Shown: positions 32,648-45,135, numbered from the stretch's first letter. The stretch: 64,000 bases of DNA from Plumapathes pennacea (GCA_964036295.1 OZ038466.1:12992001-13056000), one strand, 5' to 3'. Notes: a model not told the origin generated them from the letters alone. Translations and numbers: made by a program.

Positions 32648-32797
32648 AGGCTGGTTCACACGAGTAAAGCAAGCGCAAGCGCAGGCGACCGGTTTACACA
32701 GTAAAAATTGTGAAGCAAGGCGCGCAAACGCAAGGCAAGCGCAAGAGAGTGAAACTTTTTCAATCTCTTGCGCTCGCTTTACCGTGTTAACCAGCCT
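32648..32797. mobile_element. Hairpin MITE, AGGCTGGTTCACACG ends
   Basis: AGGCTGGTTCACACGAGTAA with AGCAAGCGCAAGCG on the left pairs imperfectly with TTGCGCTCGCTTTACCGTGT and TAACCAGCCT on the right. The interior is dense in GCAAGCGCAAG words. TAA stands at both borders. Confidence 0.8.
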
Positions 32798-35700
32798 AAT
32801 GCATGAGCAAAAATAAGATATTCATTTCGCTGGAGACCAAGGGGAGAGTAACAGCCTTATGCATGTATACCAGCTATTTCCAGGGCATGATCTTTAATTT
32901 GAAAACTGTGAGTAAAAACAGAGTAAAAAATTATATATTCTTATGGGAGTAATTTAGATCAATTAAAGACAAAATTGTCAGCTTCCAGTGGCCGAGTAAA
33001 AGAGAGAAATCTACCTCGCATGTACAATTAAGTAATGTAAAAACCTAAGTGTACAGCTAGTCATCAAGTGTAAAAGCTTTTTTTGTAACTACTTAAAATG
33101 TTCATAAGACGTAAATAAATACGCCTGCGAGTCCGTTTAATCGGTTTGGTAGATCAAGAACATCTCTCATAAATGATTTTCACACAATGGAGAAAACACT
33201 GATTAACCAAAAATTATAATCCAACCTGACAGTTCCCTTAGTGAAGTTAAAGAGAAGTAATTTTCAATCAGCTAACCGGAAACTCAACCCCAAGCACATG
33301 ACAAACATTTAAAAGGATTATAAATCACTTAAGTCGATGGAAATCTCCTTCGGATAATTTGCGTCACTAGCGGAAGGAAATTATTCAATTCTGCTGAAAA
33401 TTACAGATAAACATATCAAGAAAATTAGGATGAATGCACTTTGGCAGCCTCAAAAAAGAATATCCCGGAGAAAAAGGTAACTTCGATTTTAATTTGAAGT
33501 TAGTGCTTTTGTTTATTATAATTATTGAGCTTCAGCTAAAAGGTTCTACGGAATCAAACTGAGAGCAATTCTGGAAAGATAATTGTGTTTGTCATTTCGT
33601 GAGGCGAAACAGTTATTTGGACGAAAAACTAAAAAAATATAGAGCAATTAGTTTCACGTGATATAAAATTTGACAACAACACTCGAGTGAAGAGAACTAG
33701 TTACGGATTCTTTCTTCTCCGTCGATGCAGTGGCACCAAGTAAAATTATTGACAGTTTCAAAACAGTTGCACTCGTTATATTGAATTTAGTATATTTAAT
33801 TTAGTGCAAAAGCATCGCTGTTCAATTCGAATTTAAGCATCTGCACTACACTGCTATCGCTGCCAATATCTACCCAACAATCAATTCTGATTAGACTGTC
33901 TACCTCTTCGTTTTTAGTTAGCACCCCACTTGAATGCATTACTTACTAGTACAAATGATGTTCGTAAAAGCTTTTACTGCGAACCTCCCAAGTTTCTCAA
34001 CACTATCAGCCTGTCTTTTTTATGCCTGTTGTGCCAACTGGACTTGAAACAACATTTCTCAAGCTGTCGGCAGAATAAGGATTAGGTGGGGCGTAGCGTT
34101 TTATGACTAATTATATATGTGTATGCATAATATTGCAGCATAAAAATAGAAATAACCCACAAACCATTGAGATCTAGTAGTTTAAGTCGAGGAACAAAAC
34201 CCTGCATAACAATCAGAAATATTATTCTACTTAAAGGAGTTTCAAACACGATTTTAGAAAGTATACAAGAAATAGTGGAAGCTAAAATACACTACTATAT
34301 TTCAAACTGATAGTTGCAGGTGTTTCGATAGGCAAGGATCCTTGTCATTGATGGGCTTTTTAATAAATGTTTTCGAATTAATTGTATCCCTAGATCAAGT
34401 CAAGCCACACAAATATAACAATTGGCAAACAGGAAACAAAAAATGCTTATCCCGGTTAGTCGGCAGTCGTCTGAAGTCGTCTCAATGTTTGATCAACTTC
34501 TGCTCTTTGAAGTACACTTTTCAGCGGCATAATTTTTAAAGGACTACCTCAAGATTAAAGATTGAAATAATGTTTGATCCACAAATGTGTCTTTCACTTA
34601 TCGCAAATGAACGTTTCAGTTGGCAGGTGGTTAGATTGTTTTTACTTTATCGGCAAATGCTTCATAAATTACTACCGCAAAGGCATTGTTTTATATTCAA
34701 ACTGCGCTTGTTTTAATGGTGCCTTCTTCCTCCGCCCGTTAAGACTAATCTTAGCCAAAGACAAAACAGTCTACGTCAGTCGCAGACAATTTTCTATTTC
34801 GTGTAATTATTCAAACTGGGACACTGAGTTCCGCGTAGATTTTGATCTTTGTGCATTATATAGTGTGAAAACAAGCAAATGGTACTGGACTTGCGGCAAC
34901 ACTAGTACCCCTTGAATCTTACACGAATCAAAATCGGAGAGGAACAAGAACACTCGTCGCAAGTAACGTGCGAGGAATCAGAGTAAGTTAAGAAATTTAA
35001 GTGTGTCCTTGCCTCAACATAGTCACGACATACAAGTGAAATCGCTCTCTGAAGAAAACTCAAATCAATACATGAAGTTAAAAATACTGCTGAAATTCTA
35101 AAAGGCTACCGGCTTGTCTCTACAAGAGGCATAGCCAGCTTTAAAATGTTACTAAAGATCTATTTGCATATACCTTGAAAGTCTTGGTGTATCATTTAAT
35201 GTGAGGCTACGCCCTTCAGTATACATGTATTGTAATTTACTCTTCCATTGCTTTTTCCCACCTAAACTGTAACTTAAACTTCAACCGACACAAAGTCGTG
35301 AATACCAAATGTCCTCATTTGGCTATGGTGACATGGAAGTTTCCTAGATCGAATGAGTCAATGTGAGGTGATAAAACAGTACGAGCGGTGAACTTCACCA
35401 CCCAGTGCTCTAGCAAGATGAGCGACCAACGATCCGATCAATAGCTCTTGGATTGAACTTTAGATTTTGCTTCAACAAGTGAACCTTTCCAATGTTATTA
35501 CGTTACTACAAAATGCCTTTCACGATTTTAGGTCAGCAGCGCTATCTTATAATATATAACGGCCGATCTAGTCTCAAGGATTCTCTGAACTCCCCTTTGC
35601 CTGTTGATACTGTTTGTTTTGCTCTGGTGCAAATGTCAGCATTAGAAAAGAAATAGAAATAGTCAAATCACATTGAAAAACTCTAAGTATACCTTAAAAT

Positions 35701-35865
35701 CTCTAATAATACTTCAAAATCTGGCAGTACACCTGAAAGTTCAATTTACCAGCATTGCTTTTATCCTACAAACATGTAAAATTTTATCCAAGTTGCCTGG
35801 TACAATTTCCAACAATCCGAAAAGCGAAATTTAGTAGTAATTCTAGCCAAGAACACAAGGCCTCG
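32798..35865. other. No gene recognised in 3 kb
   Basis: AT-rich, with short frames only. I found neither domains nor inverted repeats that hold up. Confidence 0.45.
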
Positions 35866-36476
35866 TCCACACTAACGCGCTTTCGTTTACAAACCCATCG
35901 AAAAAGAGGCAATTTCGCCTCCCGTCCACACTAAAACGATACTATCAAAGGCTCCTGTGAGCCAACTCGTGAATCAGAAACGCTATAGATCTATCCTATG
36001 TATATAGCATTGGAAAATAAAAGCAGTGAAGCCATATTAGTTAACGCTTCCGTTCAAAGGTGCTAAAAAGCTTTTGACCGATCGAAATGTAAAATTCAGG
36101 TGAAGTCCGCAGTTCGGTTTTAATTTTCGAGAACATGTCATTGAGAATCAAAGGACTCCACACGTGAAAGATCAGTTCATTGCTTTTACGATTCTCAACG
36201 TCCTTACCTCTGTTTCGACGGTCGAGTATTCTCAGTCACAAAGTCCGCCATTTTGCTTGGTATGGCCTGCACCAGCGTTATGCACTGGTCAGCGGACAGC
36301 GGAACCCGGTTCCGGCGGAAGTGTACACCATGGAACGAACGACCGACCGACTGAGCGAGTGAAATTTCTCCCACTCACAATTAAAAACGATAAACGGAGA
36401 CTTTCAAATACGGTTCTCAAAAAGGAGACTTTTGTAAGTGCGTGCGTTTTGAAATGAAAATCGATCAGTGTGGACA
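35866..36476. mobile_element. Degenerate element with GTCCACACT ends
   Basis: The left end has CTCGTCCACACTAACGCGC and the right end the reverse of ATCAGTGTGGACAGG, about 610 bp apart. An inner CCCGTCCACACTAAAACGAT repeats the word. It resembles the MITE at 42746-43078, but the pairing is short. Confidence 0.35.
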
Positions 36477-37040
36477 GGTATTAGGGACCTTAAGATGCAG
36501 GACGGGAGAGAGGACGGCGACGTCTCCGGAAGTGAAATTGCCACTCAGACGATCACTGCGCATGTTAGGAATAAATTATGTCCCCGTCCTGTCGCGTCTC
36601 CGACGGCAAAAACAGTGATCTCACGTTGTGGTGACAACGTCGTACTTCTTCGCTTGATTTAGGCAAGAAAGATAATGTTTACGACCTGAAATCTAAACGA
36701 GGAACATTGAACATATTCTTGAGCCGTATGGAAGTTTACTTAAGCATTTTATTGCGGAGTATTCCGCGATTTACGAGCATCGCTGTCACAGGAGATTTTG
36801 CAGTTCGTTCGAGATATGTCAAGCGGCCAGGAAAAGCAAATATTATTCGCCCTGAAACCTCGTAAGTACGATCAGCAGAGTATAAACTCTCCACGATTTT
36901 ATGAATTGTCTTTTCTGAACCATTTTCTTTCCTTGATATTCGAGTATCGAAAAACATGTATTATATATAGGATAGAATAGCTAGTAGACAGTGTCCCCAA
37001 TTTGTTAATTACCCTTCAGCTATATACCTTCTGACACTCA
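36477..37040. other. No recognised feature
   Basis: No supported gene. A GGACGGGAG..GACGGCGACGTCTCC stretch near 36500-36530 has a loose mirror (CCGTCCTGTCGCGTCTCCGA) near 36583. Confidence 0.4.
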
Positions 37041-37049
37041 AATAAAGTC

Positions 37050-37140
<91 letters not shown>
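37041..37140. repeat. (ATT)n microsatellite
   Basis: About 90 bases of perfect TTA/ATT repeats directly after CTCAAATAAAGTCTTTATTA. This could be the simple tail of a non-LTR element whose body I cannot identify upstream. Confidence 0.95.
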
Positions 37141-37141
<1 letters not shown>

Positions 37142-38005
37142 GTATTGTTTGCTTGAGTCTTCGGTCATTAAATCGTTTGTTTACTGCGTGTGTTTGATGT
37201 ATTCGTCCGAATGCTGATCTTCACAACACAAGCTCTCAATATAGATGTTTAGCCCGCTGAATGTGTTTGTTTTTAACAATCCCTGTATATTGTAATGCTG
37301 CACACGCCGATTTCGCGAATTACGGCAGAACGAATTGAGACAGCTTTTCAGCTTGTTGACTGTAATTTTAACATGTCGCAAAAAGCTCGCTGTTGCCGCT
37401 TTTAATATTTATCCTCGATTACTAACGATTCAACATAGTTAGGCAGGTTTCTGTCTAACGAGACTGCACTCGGCAGGATCAATATATTCCTCGACACGAA
37501 GGGGCTTTTAGAAACGTTTTGCTCGATAAATTCCTTTATCGATCGTATACAAAATGTCTAAGAATGAAAAAATTCTGAACGTTAAAAGTTTTTTCAAAAA
37601 TCCACTTTTCCACTCCCGTGGACGCTAAAACATCGGTCATGGAAGCCTTCAAGAAGCTGCAAAAATGGCTATCGACGCCTTATCGGGCCTCAGAAAAGGT
37701 GTTAAAATGAATTAGTTTTCTTAACGTACCCATTAAGTTCAAATTCGATCATTGCCAATGTTCAAAAGGCATTTTTTTTTTTCTGCTCAGTAACAAGTGA
37801 TACCCACGACGACTGGAACTACCAACTTTGGCAATTTATGACACCGATTATCTCCGAAACGAGCCTGGTGACCTCCGATTCTTCTTGCATTTCATGAATC
37901 AGTTTATCCCCGAGCAAAGCGAGGGTAATACTCACGACGCTAATGCAGTAAAATCGCCTTATTTGAAGACTCCAAGCGTGTCGCCATGTCGAAATTTAAT
38001 GTTTG
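37141..38005. other. No recognised feature
   Basis: No supported gene or repeat. Confidence 0.45.
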
Positions 38006-38006
38006 T

Positions 38007-38042
<36 letters not shown>
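38006..38042. repeat. (GT)n microsatellite
   Basis: About 37 bases of GT repeats. Confidence 0.95.
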
Positions 38043-38043
<1 letters not shown>

Positions 38044-38142
38044 AGGTACGACCTTTTAGGCCAGGTGCCTAAGGCAATGACGTAATAATAATTATCGATT
38101 AGCGTCAAAGCGAGGTCAAATAAGGTTTGAACGAAGCAACAA

Positions 38143-38523
38143 TTGTACGTAACTGCGTTCACGAAAATGAATTTGAAAACTGGAAAACTTGAAACAGAAC
38201 GGTCTCGCGAAGCTCGTCTTCAAATGAGAAGGGAACAGGCACGGGCAAGGCGAAATCGTGAAACGATCGAGCAGCGCCAAATACTTCTAGAGAAAAGACG
38301 ACAAACATGTTATAACCGACAGCATCATGAACGGAAGCGTGCCGAAGAAACGGCTCCGCAAAGGGAACAGCGCTTGAAAGCAAATCGGGAGCTTCAGACG
38401 CCGTTTGTGTTAAACTCAGATACTTATCCAGAAAGGACAAGCATTCAGTGGAAATCGAACAATCACCGTGACAAGTATATTCTACCCGTATCTTGTAACT
38501 CGATCACTTCAAGAATGTATTAG
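38143..38523 (+). CDS. Basic STPR-like repeat ORF, 126 aa
   Basis: After a short N-terminus the protein has about three units of a 23-residue-type pattern. The first is ETERSREARLQMRREQARAR, the next begins ETIEQRQILLEKRRQ and the last ETAPQREQRLKANRE. Each begins with E-T and has conserved R-L/L and R-R positions. This matches the STPR (score and three peptide repeat) pattern, a DNA-binding repeat also common at the N-terminus of Helitron-type and other transposon proteins in invertebrates. The second unit is expanded by about six residues (CYNRQHH). The start could also be the second ATG at 38167. No helicase or other domain follows, and the frame stops soon after the repeats. It is either a small protein, an exon or a broken element. 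Confidence 0.45.
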   Translation: MYVTAFTKMNLKTGKLETERSREARLQMRREQARARRNRETIEQRQILLEKRRQTCYNRQHHERKRAEETAPQREQRLKANRELQTPFVLNSDTYPERTSIQWKSNNHRDKYILPVSCNSITSRMY

Positions 38524-38711
38524 AATCTGTATGCTGATCATTTTCCCTCGAAGTATTGTTTTAATACGCTATTGTCGCCAGTTTCGGCTACCGTATTCGC
38601 TCAGAGCAATCGGAACTTGGAGTCTTGAATGATTTAGTCAGATGTCTTATTTTTCTGTCAAGACTAAAACTGTAACAAATGCTGTAATCTGACATGCGGT
38701 GATTGCAGCGA
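38524..38711. other. Short spacer
   Basis: Nothing recognised between the STPR-like ORF and repeat R3. Confidence 0.5.
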
Positions 38712-39300
38712 GAATCGTTCACAAGCCCTTAGAAGTATGACTAGGTCTGAAGCCCGTGTATAATTTGAAGTAAACCGTTCAAGTTTTGCTTTGATTCTGG
38801 GAGAAATCATGTTGTTTTGAGCGGGTTCACATACAAAACAATTCAAGCTCGTAAAGTATGCATGCCTGAGTCTGGAGCATGCAGTCCAGAGTAAAAACAA
38901 ATCGCACAGGAAGCCTATTTAATTGTACTGCCTATGAATTCAAAGTTGGAAAATCAGTGTTCCCTTTTTCCCGTACTACGACGGCCGACCAACTTCAAAA
39001 TTTGAGTATTAAATTTTGAGAACGTGCTTGGCAGACTGTATGAATTAATTTGACGTGCCGACCGTGGGAAATACGTACTTCGTCACGCAATCGACTCTTT
39101 TTTCAACGCAAAAGTATAACACACACCATTCTTTTTCTCCTTCCTTTGCGTGTAGCACTTGACTTCGAAGAAAAGATTGAGTCAACATTTCGGTAAAACA
39201 AAGGCTACTATTGTTGGGAGTACCAAAGTAAAAGTCCCGCCATCAATGGCAGAGCGAGGGGTATCTGCGATTATCGTATTTCTAGCAATAATCTAACTAT
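38712..39300 (-). repeat. Dispersed repeat R3, copy 2 (inverted)
   Basis: Reverse-oriented match to 20795-21347, with AAGCCCTTAGAAGTATGACT, GCTTTGATTCTGGGAGAAAT, TACGACGGCCGACCAACTTC, GAAATACGTACTTCGTCACG and CTCCTTCCTTTGCGTGTAGC in the mirrored order. Confidence 0.85.
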
Positions 39301-39364
39301 TGTAGAAGTTTGAAAAAACTTCTGAAAGTTTTTGGCGCGAATGTCCTTAAGATTGCACTGCGTT

Positions 39365-39615
39365 TCAGCACACGGTGATTGGTTCACATTAATCACGGAG
39401 TCGGTTGCAGGCGAGAAAAAATAAAACTGACGAGTAAAAATGCAGCCGTATTGCACGATTTTTCGTGTAATAAGTTGTTTATATTATACGACAAACGAAG
39501 CAGGGCCAAAGCTCTAGCCGCGCGCAAAAAAGATGACGCGTTTGTAAACTTTGCTTGCAAAAATTGATCACGTAAGCTAATAGGCCAGTTGATCTAGTTC
39601 CTGACGAGTGCAATA
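39365..39615. repeat. Partial copy of the 357-bp repeat of 41.1-41.8 kb
   Basis: It carries GGCGAGAAAAAATAAAACTG, GCAGCCGTATTGCACGA, CGAAGCAGGGC, GATGACGCGTTTGTAAACTT and CACGTAAGCTAAT..CCAGTTGATCT as at 41168-41380. Just before it, CACACGGTGATTGGTTCACA (39370) is an inverted copy of the promoter-like block. Confidence 0.7.
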
Positions 39616-41093
39616 ACTTATAACAATAGTTAAAAATAGTCTGTCGACTATTTACACTTTAGTACAAAATGGTGGATATGACGAGAAAACAAAACAAAAC
39701 ATAAAAAAGAAAAACACCGGCAAAAACAGAACCCCCCCCTCCCCCCCCCAAAAATAAATAATTAAATAAATAAATAATTAAATAATAAATAAAGAAATAA
39801 CAGTCCAGAAAATGATCGTTTGCACTGGCTGAAAAACAAGGTGAATATTACAGGCAACAAAACTTTTTTACTAAAGATACAAAATACTGCCAAATGTTCC
39901 AATCCACGCATTATACTCTGTAACTACAGCATTGTTTAATAGCACCGTTTCTTCGTTATTTCACAAAATTACCAAGCGACTATTAAAATTTCTAAATCCC
40001 TCAAAGGTCACTCACAATTCTAAAACCATGCAAATTTGGGGACCGCTTTATTAATTTATATGCGTTATTAAACCAACTGTTACCATGGTTACAACAAGTC
40101 AGTCGGTTCCTCAGAACTGCTGTGTATTTTTGACGACAAGACGGGAGATCCACGACATGCCTTGTTAGAAAGTCCCTTACTGGTAAGTTATTGAATATCC
40201 GTCTGTGCTTTAATTAAAACTCTTCACAGTTCCAAATCTATTGATGCTCTACGTCGCATAATGGAAATCCACACTGTGTCAGTATTGTTATATCAACAAA
40301 CTCCGATTCTCAGCAAAGAAACTATAGAAAACTTACCACGTAGAGATTTATACCCGACAAAACAGTATTATATCGTGAAAAATCTCCTTGCCAGAAAAAC
40401 TAAAAAACTATGTCATACATAACCGTAACTGTTACTGCAAGCCTAACATCTGTTGTAATCATTCGACTGTTAACATAACAGTGCAAGCATATTTTCAGTC
40501 TTTCCCAAAAGTAAGAAAGGATTGTCTGAAAAAGAAACCTACATATAACTACGTCAAGTTCATATCACAACTTAACAAACATAAATCCGGATGACGTTCA
40601 TGACACTTGAGATGAAATAGACTTTGTCCAAAATATTAAAAGAAATAATTAACACTACACTACTGTGTTCAAACATTTCAGTAATAGAACTGAAACATCG
40701 CCAAGGTGACGAAATCCAAGATAATAAACAAAAACCCTTACAGGGTCTCTATGTAAAAACTATATATTGCCAAATTAAGCTGGCTCTCACTCGCAGCGGT
40801 TCAGTGAGTAAAAAATGTAAAGCAAGGAAGAAAAATAGATCTATTGTAGGTAAACAACTTCATTTTAGTTATTCAAATCAACTGAAATATATTATGTCCA
40901 GATTCTTCTTCTTATTAATAAGCCTATTTAGATTCTTCCCAGCACGACATAACTTTCACACTCAATCAGAAGAGCGAGACGGTTGATTGAAATTCTGTAC
41001 AGGTAGCACCTGCGTTGGTCTACACAAGTTACGTTTACACATAACAGTGTATGCACATAAAACCCTTCGTCTTCTTGCACGCGTCGCATTACA
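39616..41093. other. No gene recognised
   Basis: AT-rich, with an A/C-rich tract at 39725-39800. Short frames only. Confidence 0.45.
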
Positions 41094-41806
41094 AAGAGGT
41101 TATTACACGGGAAGGAGTGCAATACGGCGGAGTATTCTTACGAGTCAGTTTTATTTTTTCGAGCCTGCTTCAGGTGAGAAAAAATAAAACTGACGAGTAA
41201 AAATACAGCCGTATTGCACGACTTTTTGTGTAATAAATTGTTTATTACACGACAAGCGAAGCAGGGCAAACATTCTCACCGCGCGCAAAATGGAACAAAA
41301 AATGACGCGTTCGTAAACTTTGCTTGCGAAAACTGATCACGTAAGCTAATAAACCAGTTGATCTGGTTCCTGACGAGTGCAATACGCTCCCATCTTTGCA
41401 CTCGTTTTGGCCCGTATTTGCACTCGAAAATGTCAAGTCGTGTAATAAAAAGAGGTTATTACACGGGAAGGAGTGCAATACGGCGGAGTATTTTTACGAG
41501 TCGGTTTTATTTTTTCGAGCCTGCTTCAGGCGAGAAAAATAAAACTGACGAGTAAAAATACAGCCGTATTGCACGACTTTTCGTGTAAATTGTTTATTAT
41601 ACGACAAACGAAGCAGGGCAAACGTTCTCGCCGCGCGCAAAATGGAACAAAAAATGACGCGTTCGTAAACTTTGCTTGCGAAAACTGATCACGTAAGCTA
41701 ATAAACCAGTTGATCTGCTTCCTGACGAGTGCAATACGCTAGCATCTTTGCAGTCGTTTTGGCCCGTATTTGCACTCAAAAATGTGAAGTCGTGTAATAA
41801 ACTCCC
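41094..41806. repeat. Tandem repeat, two ~357-bp units with internal hairpin
   Basis: The unit starting AGAGGTTATTACACGGGAAG at 41094 starts again at 41451. Each unit contains a hairpin in which TACTCGTCAGTTTTATTTT-type and CGAGAAAAAATAAAACTGAC-type strands face each other around GCCTGCTTCAGGC. Each ends with CGTATTTGCACTCGAAAATG and CGTGTAATAAA. CGTGTAATAA/TTATTACACG words mark the boundaries in both orientations. Confidence 0.85.
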
Positions 41807-42225
41807 ATATTTGCACTCGAAATGTGAAGTCGTGTAATAAATGAGATTTTGCCTTAGTACATATAAATAATATAATATATGTAAATGACATCTGTTGCCC
41901 CACATATGCGGTACCTGTTTGGTAACGTTTTTCTCACCGTAAAGATATAGTTTTCTGCCTAGAAAAAAAATGAGAAAAACCCATTCTTGCTCCCAAGACT
42001 TAAGTTAAAACACACTGCGGTTCTGTTTTGATTATTCGGGTACCGCTACGAAACTATATCGCAAATACTGTAGCTCAGAAGCCGTTAAATCAGTTTCAAC
42101 CAAAGTTTCTGTGGCGATATGGAATGCGGCTAGGAAGATACTAAGCCGAATAGATATTGCACCTCGGATAAAAGAAGCAAAAATAATCCATTTTCTGTGA
42201 GTGCCTGTACAACTGATTCATATGG
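41807..42225. other. No recognised feature
   Basis: No gene. The first 30 bases repeat a piece of the preceding tandem unit. Confidence 0.5.
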
Positions 42226-42745
42226 AAACAAGACAGGCCCGTGGCCAGTGCGCTTGTGACGTCATTAGTACAATGAATAGAGACACGCGGGGTCCCGGGA
42301 GAGGAACTTTTGTCGTGCGTTTATATGCAAAAGATATTATAGCCGAGTCAGTTTTTGCAAATGACGGATCCAAGAGCTCCCTTTATTTTTCTTGCCCTCT
42401 TTTCTTCTAATTTTGGTCAAACAGATATTCACGAAAAAGTGTATTATAATAATTGAGAGAAAACAATTATCGAAGGCCCCGTAGGAATATTCTTCGTTTG
42501 CAACAACCCAGTTTTCATTGCTTTCCGATGCACGTGACAGTACTTGTGTGACGCTTTCTATACAACCTGGCAACCTTGTTGAGTGAATTTTCAAGCTGAC
42601 ATGTTTTGTGGAGGAACTGTGTTGTCATTTTGTAATGGGATTGACTGGGGAATACCCGACATCTTAAGTAGCTGTAAGACAGCGTAATAGCCTTATCTCA
42701 TCTTCCCAGCGTGTGCATCATGTTCAAGTAGCTGTAGCACATTAA

Positions 42746-43078
42746 GGCCCCGTCCACACTACGCCGGATAAATTTGAAAACGCAACTTTCACTCTGAAAA
42801 CGCAAGAAATGTTTTCCGTCCACACTGGAAAACGGATAAAATGTTTCCGGGCCCAAATGTATTGTTATTGCTCTACAAACGTCCCTGACAATCTTTGAAA
42901 CCACTTGACGTGGCCACGTGAGTCAGGGTTTTCGAAAAGTTCCGTTTTCAAAATGTTTTTCGTCCACACCAAAACGCAAAGCCGGCGCTTTCAAATTTAT
43001 CCACTTTGAAGAGCGTTTTCCTAACCGTAAGAATAAAGTTGCGTTTTCAAATTTATCCGGCGTAGTGTGGACGGGGCC
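42746..43078. mobile_element. MITE with 41-bp perfect inverted repeats and TAA duplication
   Basis: GGCCCCGTCCACACTACGCC at the left pairs perfectly over about 41-44 bases with the right end GGCGTAGTGTGGACGGGGCC. TAA lies on both sides (42743-42745, 43079-43081). The same place in R1 copies A and B reads CACATTAAAAC with a single TAA, so the insertion and its 3-bp duplication are directly visible. A 3-bp TAA/TTA duplication is typical of PIF/Harbinger-type elements. The interior repeats CGTCCACAC words. Confidence 0.9.
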
Positions 43079-44170
43079 TAAAACATGACACTTCCCATGA
43101 TGAAATTACTTCGTATGAAAAAGCCATCTCAGACGTTACGCATCCTACATGTACAAGTCTGATCACTAATATGTTCAAGACTGCTATGCATTAAGCTTTA
43201 ACGCAAAATTCTGGGTCGATACGAAATTAATCTCTATCGGAAGCTGCAGACGTTTGAATACCGTGACAACAAAGGCGTGCATCACGGGCTTGTGGAGCGA
43301 ACATTACGGCTCGGATAGTCGGATATCAACCTTGAAGACTTCGAGGTATTCAGTGACAAATATTCTCGATGTAATTGCCTGCCGGTCTTTCCTGCTTTTG
43401 TTAAAGCGGCGTGAGTGAAAGCTAAGTAGCTGATGATTCGGGATTCCCCGTTCTATGATATTATGCTCGTGACATTTCATTGACAGATCTTGTATCTTAA
43501 TCTCGCGTGATATTTGCCTCAATCTATTAGTAATTCAATATCCTCAGACAATAAACAAAGAACCTTTACTGCACGCAAAACGAAGTTAAACGCCGACTGT
43601 TCGTATACGCCGCGCGTTACACAAAGCCGCAGAGTTTCCGACAAAGGGAGACGCTCTGCCCGCAGGGAAAAGTTCAAGTTCTATCAAGTTTCGACACGTC
43701 TTCTACTACTTATTCGATGTTCTTTCACACAAATATTGCTCAGAACACAGATACATTGGTTGAAGCGGTATCTATAATCGAGCATTTGCAAAACACAACC
43801 CTTCGTACTTTACGGGGGTCCCGCTGGTAACACATCAAGCATTTGGGTACGGCTATTTTCAAGTCTTCCGACGCTTAAAAACAATGCAAGCCAAAATCGC
43901 TCCTAAAGTATGGCTTCCGTGCATCCAGAAAGCCAACCGATGATCGTTTTGTTTGGATCAACAACTGAAGGACCGGAATTTTTTTCTATATCCCTTGACA
44001 GAGAAAACCCATTGTACTTGGTTCTGTGATTTTGATCTCTGAATACGTCTGATCTTGCAATGCCTGTGTTTTAACACATTTTAAAATACAAACGTATCTT
44101 AGCACCTCGGTTACTTTTGGCAATCTTCTTTTTGAGCTTCTAGCTTTCTCGCAGCGATGGTTTATTGATC

Positions 44171-44742
44171 CTAATTTTCTCTTTCCATTTCCATCTGTGG
44201 CTTTTTATTGTTTCCATGTTGTTTACATGCACGTTCACGGAACGCATTAGCATTGTGAAGTACGTAAGCTCGGGTATAATCATGAACTTTTGACGACTTT
44301 GGGACATTCTTTGAAATGTATTCTTGTATTAGTCGCCTGCTTTTTCTACTCTTGTTCAAAATGCGTGAAAGGTAATTCAATGGTACGTGGCTTGGCTCAC
44401 GACTTCGTCTTGGAGGACTTCGGTTTTCTTTCACATAAACATTTATGGGAATACAATAAAACTGAGCGAAGCAAGATCTACCAACGGTCACTTTTTCCTC
44501 GGCCATTTCCTAATTTTCAAATAATAACGCCATCTGTTCCACTGATTGTTTGACCTTCATGGCACCGAGCCAAAATCTCGCAACAACAACATAAATGCAC
44601 GCAGAGTGAAATTTTGATTCCAAACAAAAGTCAGATTTTCTGACGCTTTACTTGTATCAGCAAGAATAATACAAAGTAAAAGAATACAAAGTACCTTCAA
44701 GTTCACCCTCATACTAAACAGTTCCATATAATCCGCTATCAA
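44171..44742 (-). pseudogene. R1 membrane-protein ORF, copy C, frameshifted
   Basis: The minus-strand reading from 44742 matches the 187-aa protein of copy A up to NQNFTL. There a base is missing (CTCTGCGTGCA where copy A has CTCTGCTGTGCA) and the frame is lost. From 44506 the original frame resumes with MAEEKVTVGRS and continues to the same C-terminal MEMEREN and stop. A 9-base in-frame difference near KVHD adds three residues. Outside the lesion most changes are single amino acids. Confidence 0.5.
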
Positions 44743-44749
44743 GCGCTTG

Positions 44750-45055
44750 TCAAGAATCGCCGTCTTTACACAGGTTCTCGTCTTTGTATCTCGAGCGCCT
44801 TCGTTCAGCTTGTTCCTTCAAGTTCTCAAGGTTCTGGATATTAGATTCTTCGTACATTTCTGTACAGTTGTGCATAGTTATGCAGTTCATTGATAAATTC
44901 ATTGCATTTGCTTTCATGGCTTTCAATGTGGCTTTTGAGGCTGAACGGACCGACCCAAGCCAAAACCGCTCAATGAAATTTAGTATGGGTCTACCGCAGC
45001 CGGGTATGCGTTTGTAAGTAAGATGAGCGGTCCATAAAATAATCCACAGAGCCAA
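44750..45055 (-). CDS. R1-encoded hydrophilic ORF, longest version, 101 aa
   Basis: The frame opens at an ATG (ATGGCTCTGTGG) inside the repeat. It reads through NFIERFWLGSVRSASKATLK and then AMKANAMNLSMNCITMHNCT to the charged tail KEQAERRRSRYKDENL, stopping 7 bases before the membrane ORF. The ERFWL core is shared with the F2 frame (19899-20120). In copies A and B the upstream half is altered by rearrangement or shifts. Function unknown. The frame might be an internal exon, as no strong start context is visible. Confidence 0.3.
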   Translation of the reverse strand: MALWIILWTAHLTYKRIPGCGRPILNFIERFWLGSVRSASKATLKAMKANAMNLSMNCITMHNCTEMYEESNIQNLENLKEQAERRRSRYKDENLCKDGDS

Positions 45056-45135
45056 CTAAGGCAAGCAACTTGCTGTCTTCAAAATGGCGAAACTGCTTGC
45101 TCGACAAGTCACGTGATCACAACGTCATCACAAAT

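Noticed and set aside
34574..34915. 113-codon open frame on +
   Set aside because: AT-rich region, irregular composition, no domain or signal.
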